Positions 4,979 through 6,571 of a stretch of 6,571 bases of DNA are shown here, piece after piece. The position numbers and the translations under genes are program-made. The notes under the pieces are model-generated. The model worked only from the letters and a program-made list of their open reading frames with translations, had not been told where the DNA came from and made no database searches. Every line of letters starts with the position of its first letter. The stretch's first letter is position 1. The stretch spans positions 2,438-9,008 of the forward strand of contig PLEA01000268.1 in NCBI GenBank assembly GCA_003136335.1, written 5' to 3'. Source of the DNA: Acidobacteriaceae bacterium (GTDB taxonomy: Bacteria; Acidobacteriota; Terriglobia; Terriglobales; SbA1).

Positions 4979-5152
4979 ATGAGCGCGAACTTGAAGAAAT
5001 CGATGGGCTGGACCGTCGTCCTCCTTCTCCTCGGAATGGGGGCTCTTTACGGCGGATCGAAGTGGCTGCCTCTGCTGATTCCCGCGGCTCTATTGGTTTG
5101 GTACGCAGCTCGGCCCATGCTAAGGACTGGCCGGGATCGACTGGAAGGTTGA
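4979..5152 (+). CDS. Small two-helix membrane protein (57 aa)
   Basis: AAGGAG at 4967-4972, 6 nt before ATG 4979, marks a 57-codon gene between permease and kinase. A short basic start (SANLKKSMG) is followed by a hydrophobic segment (11-25), a Gly-Gly-Ser-Lys turn and a second hydrophobic segment with a Trp-Tyr belt (29-44, ending LLVWYAARP), then a charged tail (RTGRDRLEG). Both ends are predicted inside the cell. No family is recognised. Its place suggests an accessory that links exporter to kinase, or a small stabilising subunit. An in-frame extension back to ATG 4919 would overlap the permease and lacks a ribosome site. Confidence 0.75.
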   Translation: MSANLKKSMGWTVVLLLLGMGALYGGSKWLPLLIPAALLVWYAARPMLRTGRDRLEG

Positions 5153-5163
5153 GAATAGAAGAA

Positions 5164-6339
5164 ATGCCGTATCTCGGTTCGCGACAATTCGAAGAGAGCT
5201 CACCCACTGGAAGTCGTCCAGGGAAGCTGAGGCCGTTGAGATCGGTATTCAAGGACAGGGATCACGGATGGGGTCCCCTGCTCTGGGTGCTTTATCTCGG
5301 ATTCTTCTTCGTTCAACCGGTCGTAGATCACGCCAGCCTCAAACAATGGCTCTTTGATGGTCTCGGAGCCGTGATATTTCTCACACTCTACTGGGGACTT
5401 TTCTTGCTGGAGAGGCCTCGGGCGCTGGTGCACGTTGGTGGCATCGTGCTGCTGGGAGTTCTGTTCCTTCCTTTTAACGGGGGCGCCTGCACATTTTTCA
5501 TCTTCGCAGCAGCCATGCTTCCCTTTTCGGTCGCGACTCAGACGCGTGCAATCTTGGGCTTGGTCGTCATTGCAGGCATCGGCGCCACTGAAGGGGTTTT
5601 GCTCCATTTAAGTAGCATGGGCCTCTTTTACGCGGCGATCTTTCCTCTGCTTATCGGTGGAGGCAACGTCATTTTTGCCGAGCGCAACCGTATGAACTGC
5701 AAGCTGCGCAAGGCGAACGAAGAGATTGAAAACCTGGCCAAGGTGGCCGAGCGCGAACGCATTGCGCGCGATCTGCACGATGTCCTCGGACACACTCTGT
5801 CAGTGATTACGCTGAAGTCAGAACTCGCCGGCAAATTGTTAGACCGCGATCCGCAACGGGCGGGACAAGAAATCCGCGAGGTCGAGCAAATTTCGCGGCA
5901 GGCGTTGACTGAGGTGCGCGACGCAATTCGCGGATATCGTTCGCAAGGCTTGGTGGCCGAGCTGGCACAGGCCAAGACCACGCTGGAAACCGCCGGTCTG
6001 ACCGTGCAGTGCGATGCCGCGACGACGGTGAAACTCCCCGCGGTGCAGGAAAGGGTACTCTCACTCGCCGTGCGCGAAGCTGTTACCAACGTTGTTCGTC
6101 ATGCCCAGGCACGCACTTGCCGCATGCGCCTGGAGCAACAGAACGGTTCTTGCCGGCTCGAGATCCAGGATGACGGATGCGGCACCTCCAACGGCGAGGG
6201 CAATGGATTGCGCGGCATGCGCGAACGGGTCGAGATGCTGGGAGGCACCTTGAATCGCAGCACCGAAGCGGGCACAACGCTCACCATCACACTGCCATTG
6301 AAAGAAGTCATGCCGAGAGGCGAAGGCTTCCACAATTGA
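5164..6339 (+). CDS. DesK-like (HisKA_3) membrane sensor histidine kinase
   Basis: A 391-residue kinase. Residues 37-170 carry five or six membrane helices with short loops and no large external domain, so it likely senses events within the membrane, as DesK-type kinases do. A short coiled linker (172-197) leads to the HisKA_3 helix with ERERIARDLHDVLGHTLSVI: phosphorylated His205, Asp206, and His210 where many relatives have Gln in the HDxxxQ phosphatase motif. The ATPase domain follows: N-box REAVTNVVRHA (304-314), G1 box DDGCG (336-340), G2 box GNGLRGMRERVEMLGG (347-361). ATG 5164 lies 11 nt after the small membrane gene with only a weak purine run (AGAAGA) before it; coupling is likely. 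The open frame continues upstream to 4972, but that part overlaps the 57-aa gene. The stop overlaps the regulator start. Confidence 0.92.
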   Translation: MPYLGSRQFEESSPTGSRPGKLRPLRSVFKDRDHGWGPLLWVLYLGFFFVQPVVDHASLKQWLFDGLGAVIFLTLYWGLFLLERPRALVHVGGIVLLGVLFLPFNGGACTFFIFAAAMLPFSVATQTRAILGLVVIAGIGATEGVLLHLSSMGLFYAAIFPLLIGGGNVIFAERNRMNCKLRKANEEIENLAKVAERERIARDLHDVLGHTLSVITLKSELAGKLLDRDPQRAGQEIREVEQISRQALTEVRDAIRGYRSQGLVAELAQAKTTLETAGLTVQCDAATTVKLPAVQERVLSLAVREAVTNVVRHAQARTCRMRLEQQNGSCRLEIQDDGCGTSNGEGNGLRGMRERVEMLGGTLNRSTEAGTTLTITLPLKEVMPRGEGFHN

Positions 6340-6571
6340 ATCCCTCAAGCCGAGAACACGCGCGCGAAGGCGCGAAAGAAGGCCGCAAGACCATCCGCGT
6401 GGTTCTGGCCGAAGACCAGGGGATGGTACTCGGCGCGCTCGCCGCGCTGCTCGATATCGAGGGCGACATATCCGTCGTGGCGCAGGCGCACAACGGCAAA
6501 GAAGCGCTGGAAGCAGTGCTCGCGCACAAGCCTGACGTTTTCATCACCGACATTGAAATGCCGCACATGAG
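6336..6571 (+). CDS. NarL-type response regulator, receiver domain start (truncated by window)
   Basis: The frame enters with TTG 6336, whose TTGA overlaps the kinase stop codon, and stays open to the window end (78 codons plus 2 bases). From residue 19 it matches a receiver domain: TIRVVLAEDQGMVLGALAAL with the acidic Glu26-Asp27 pair, and VFITDIEMP with phosphoacceptor Asp72. The rest of the receiver and the expected C-terminal LuxR-type helix-turn-helix lie outside. The only other in-frame start nearby, GTG 6399, would cut into the first beta strand, so TTG 6336 is preferred; it leaves an 18-residue charged leader (SSREHAREGAKEGRK). Partner of the adjacent kinase and likely activator of this operon. 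The DNA-binding class is inferred from the HisKA_3 kinase, not seen. Confidence 0.88.
   Translation, partial: MNPSSREHAREGAKEGRKTIRVVLAEDQGMVLGALAALLDIEGDISVVAQAHNGKEALEAVLAHKPDVFITDIEMPHM

Noticed and set aside
4972..5163. N-terminal extension of the kinase frame back to 4972
   Set aside because: It overlaps the whole 57-aa gene, which has its own ribosome site, and the extension is Arg/Ser-rich and unlike a kinase N-terminus.
1..6571. CRISPR array, tRNA, rRNA, transposase or phage genes
   Set aside because: No regularly spaced repeats, no cloverleaf candidates and no integrase or transposase frames were seen on either strand.

Overview
The window is moderately GC-rich bacterial chromosomal DNA. 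Gene style suggests an Acidobacteriota (Terriglobia-like) soil organism: XRE regulators with a LexA-like C-terminal half, Gly/Cys-rich exported micro-peptides, orphan seven-helix membrane proteins, and DrrA-type ABC/NarL-type two-component operons. That assignment is inference only; no rRNA or marker gene is present.

Left block (1-1540), minus strand. From its 5' end: a 44-residue exported Gly/Cys peptide with a GTG start (1302-1436); an in-frame open stretch directly after its stop codon (1182-1301); an orphan 7-TM protein (399-1169); and a membrane-anchored protein that runs off the window (402 to 1). The last two overlap by ATGA. The peptide, the unlabelled open stretch and the truncated gene were found by reading the sequence directly.

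Middle block (1440-2960). A 140-residue cytoplasmic protein of unknown function (+, 1543-1965) converges on, and overlaps by 71 bp, an XRE-family regulator (-, 1895-2701). The regulator's C-terminal half looks like an S24/LexA peptidase fold that has lost its catalytic residues. Three identical copies of a 17-bp near-palindrome (GTTCGGAATTCGTAACA) occur only in the two intergenic spaces around these genes. One copy lies between the peptide gene and the 140-aa gene; two inverted copies lie upstream of the regulator. The simplest reading is that they are operators of the XRE protein, which would tie the regulator, the 140-aa protein and the peptide/7-TM operon into one regulon. This is the best candidate here for an undescribed system.

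Right block (2960-6571), plus strand. A tight operon encodes an ABC-2 type exporter ATPase (3146-4099), its six-helix permease (4129-4944), a 57-residue two-helix membrane protein (4979-5152), a DesK/HisKA_3-type sensor kinase (5164-6339) and the start of a NarL-type response regulator (6336 to the window end, TTG start overlapping the kinase stop). A 12-bp dyad, TGACATTTGTCA, lies 118 bp upstream of the ATPase start and is the likely binding site of the response regulator. The layout resembles Bacillus Lnr-type modules, in which a DesK-like kinase/regulator pair controls a drug exporter. Export of a membrane-active compound is the working guess; the substrate cannot be read from sequence.
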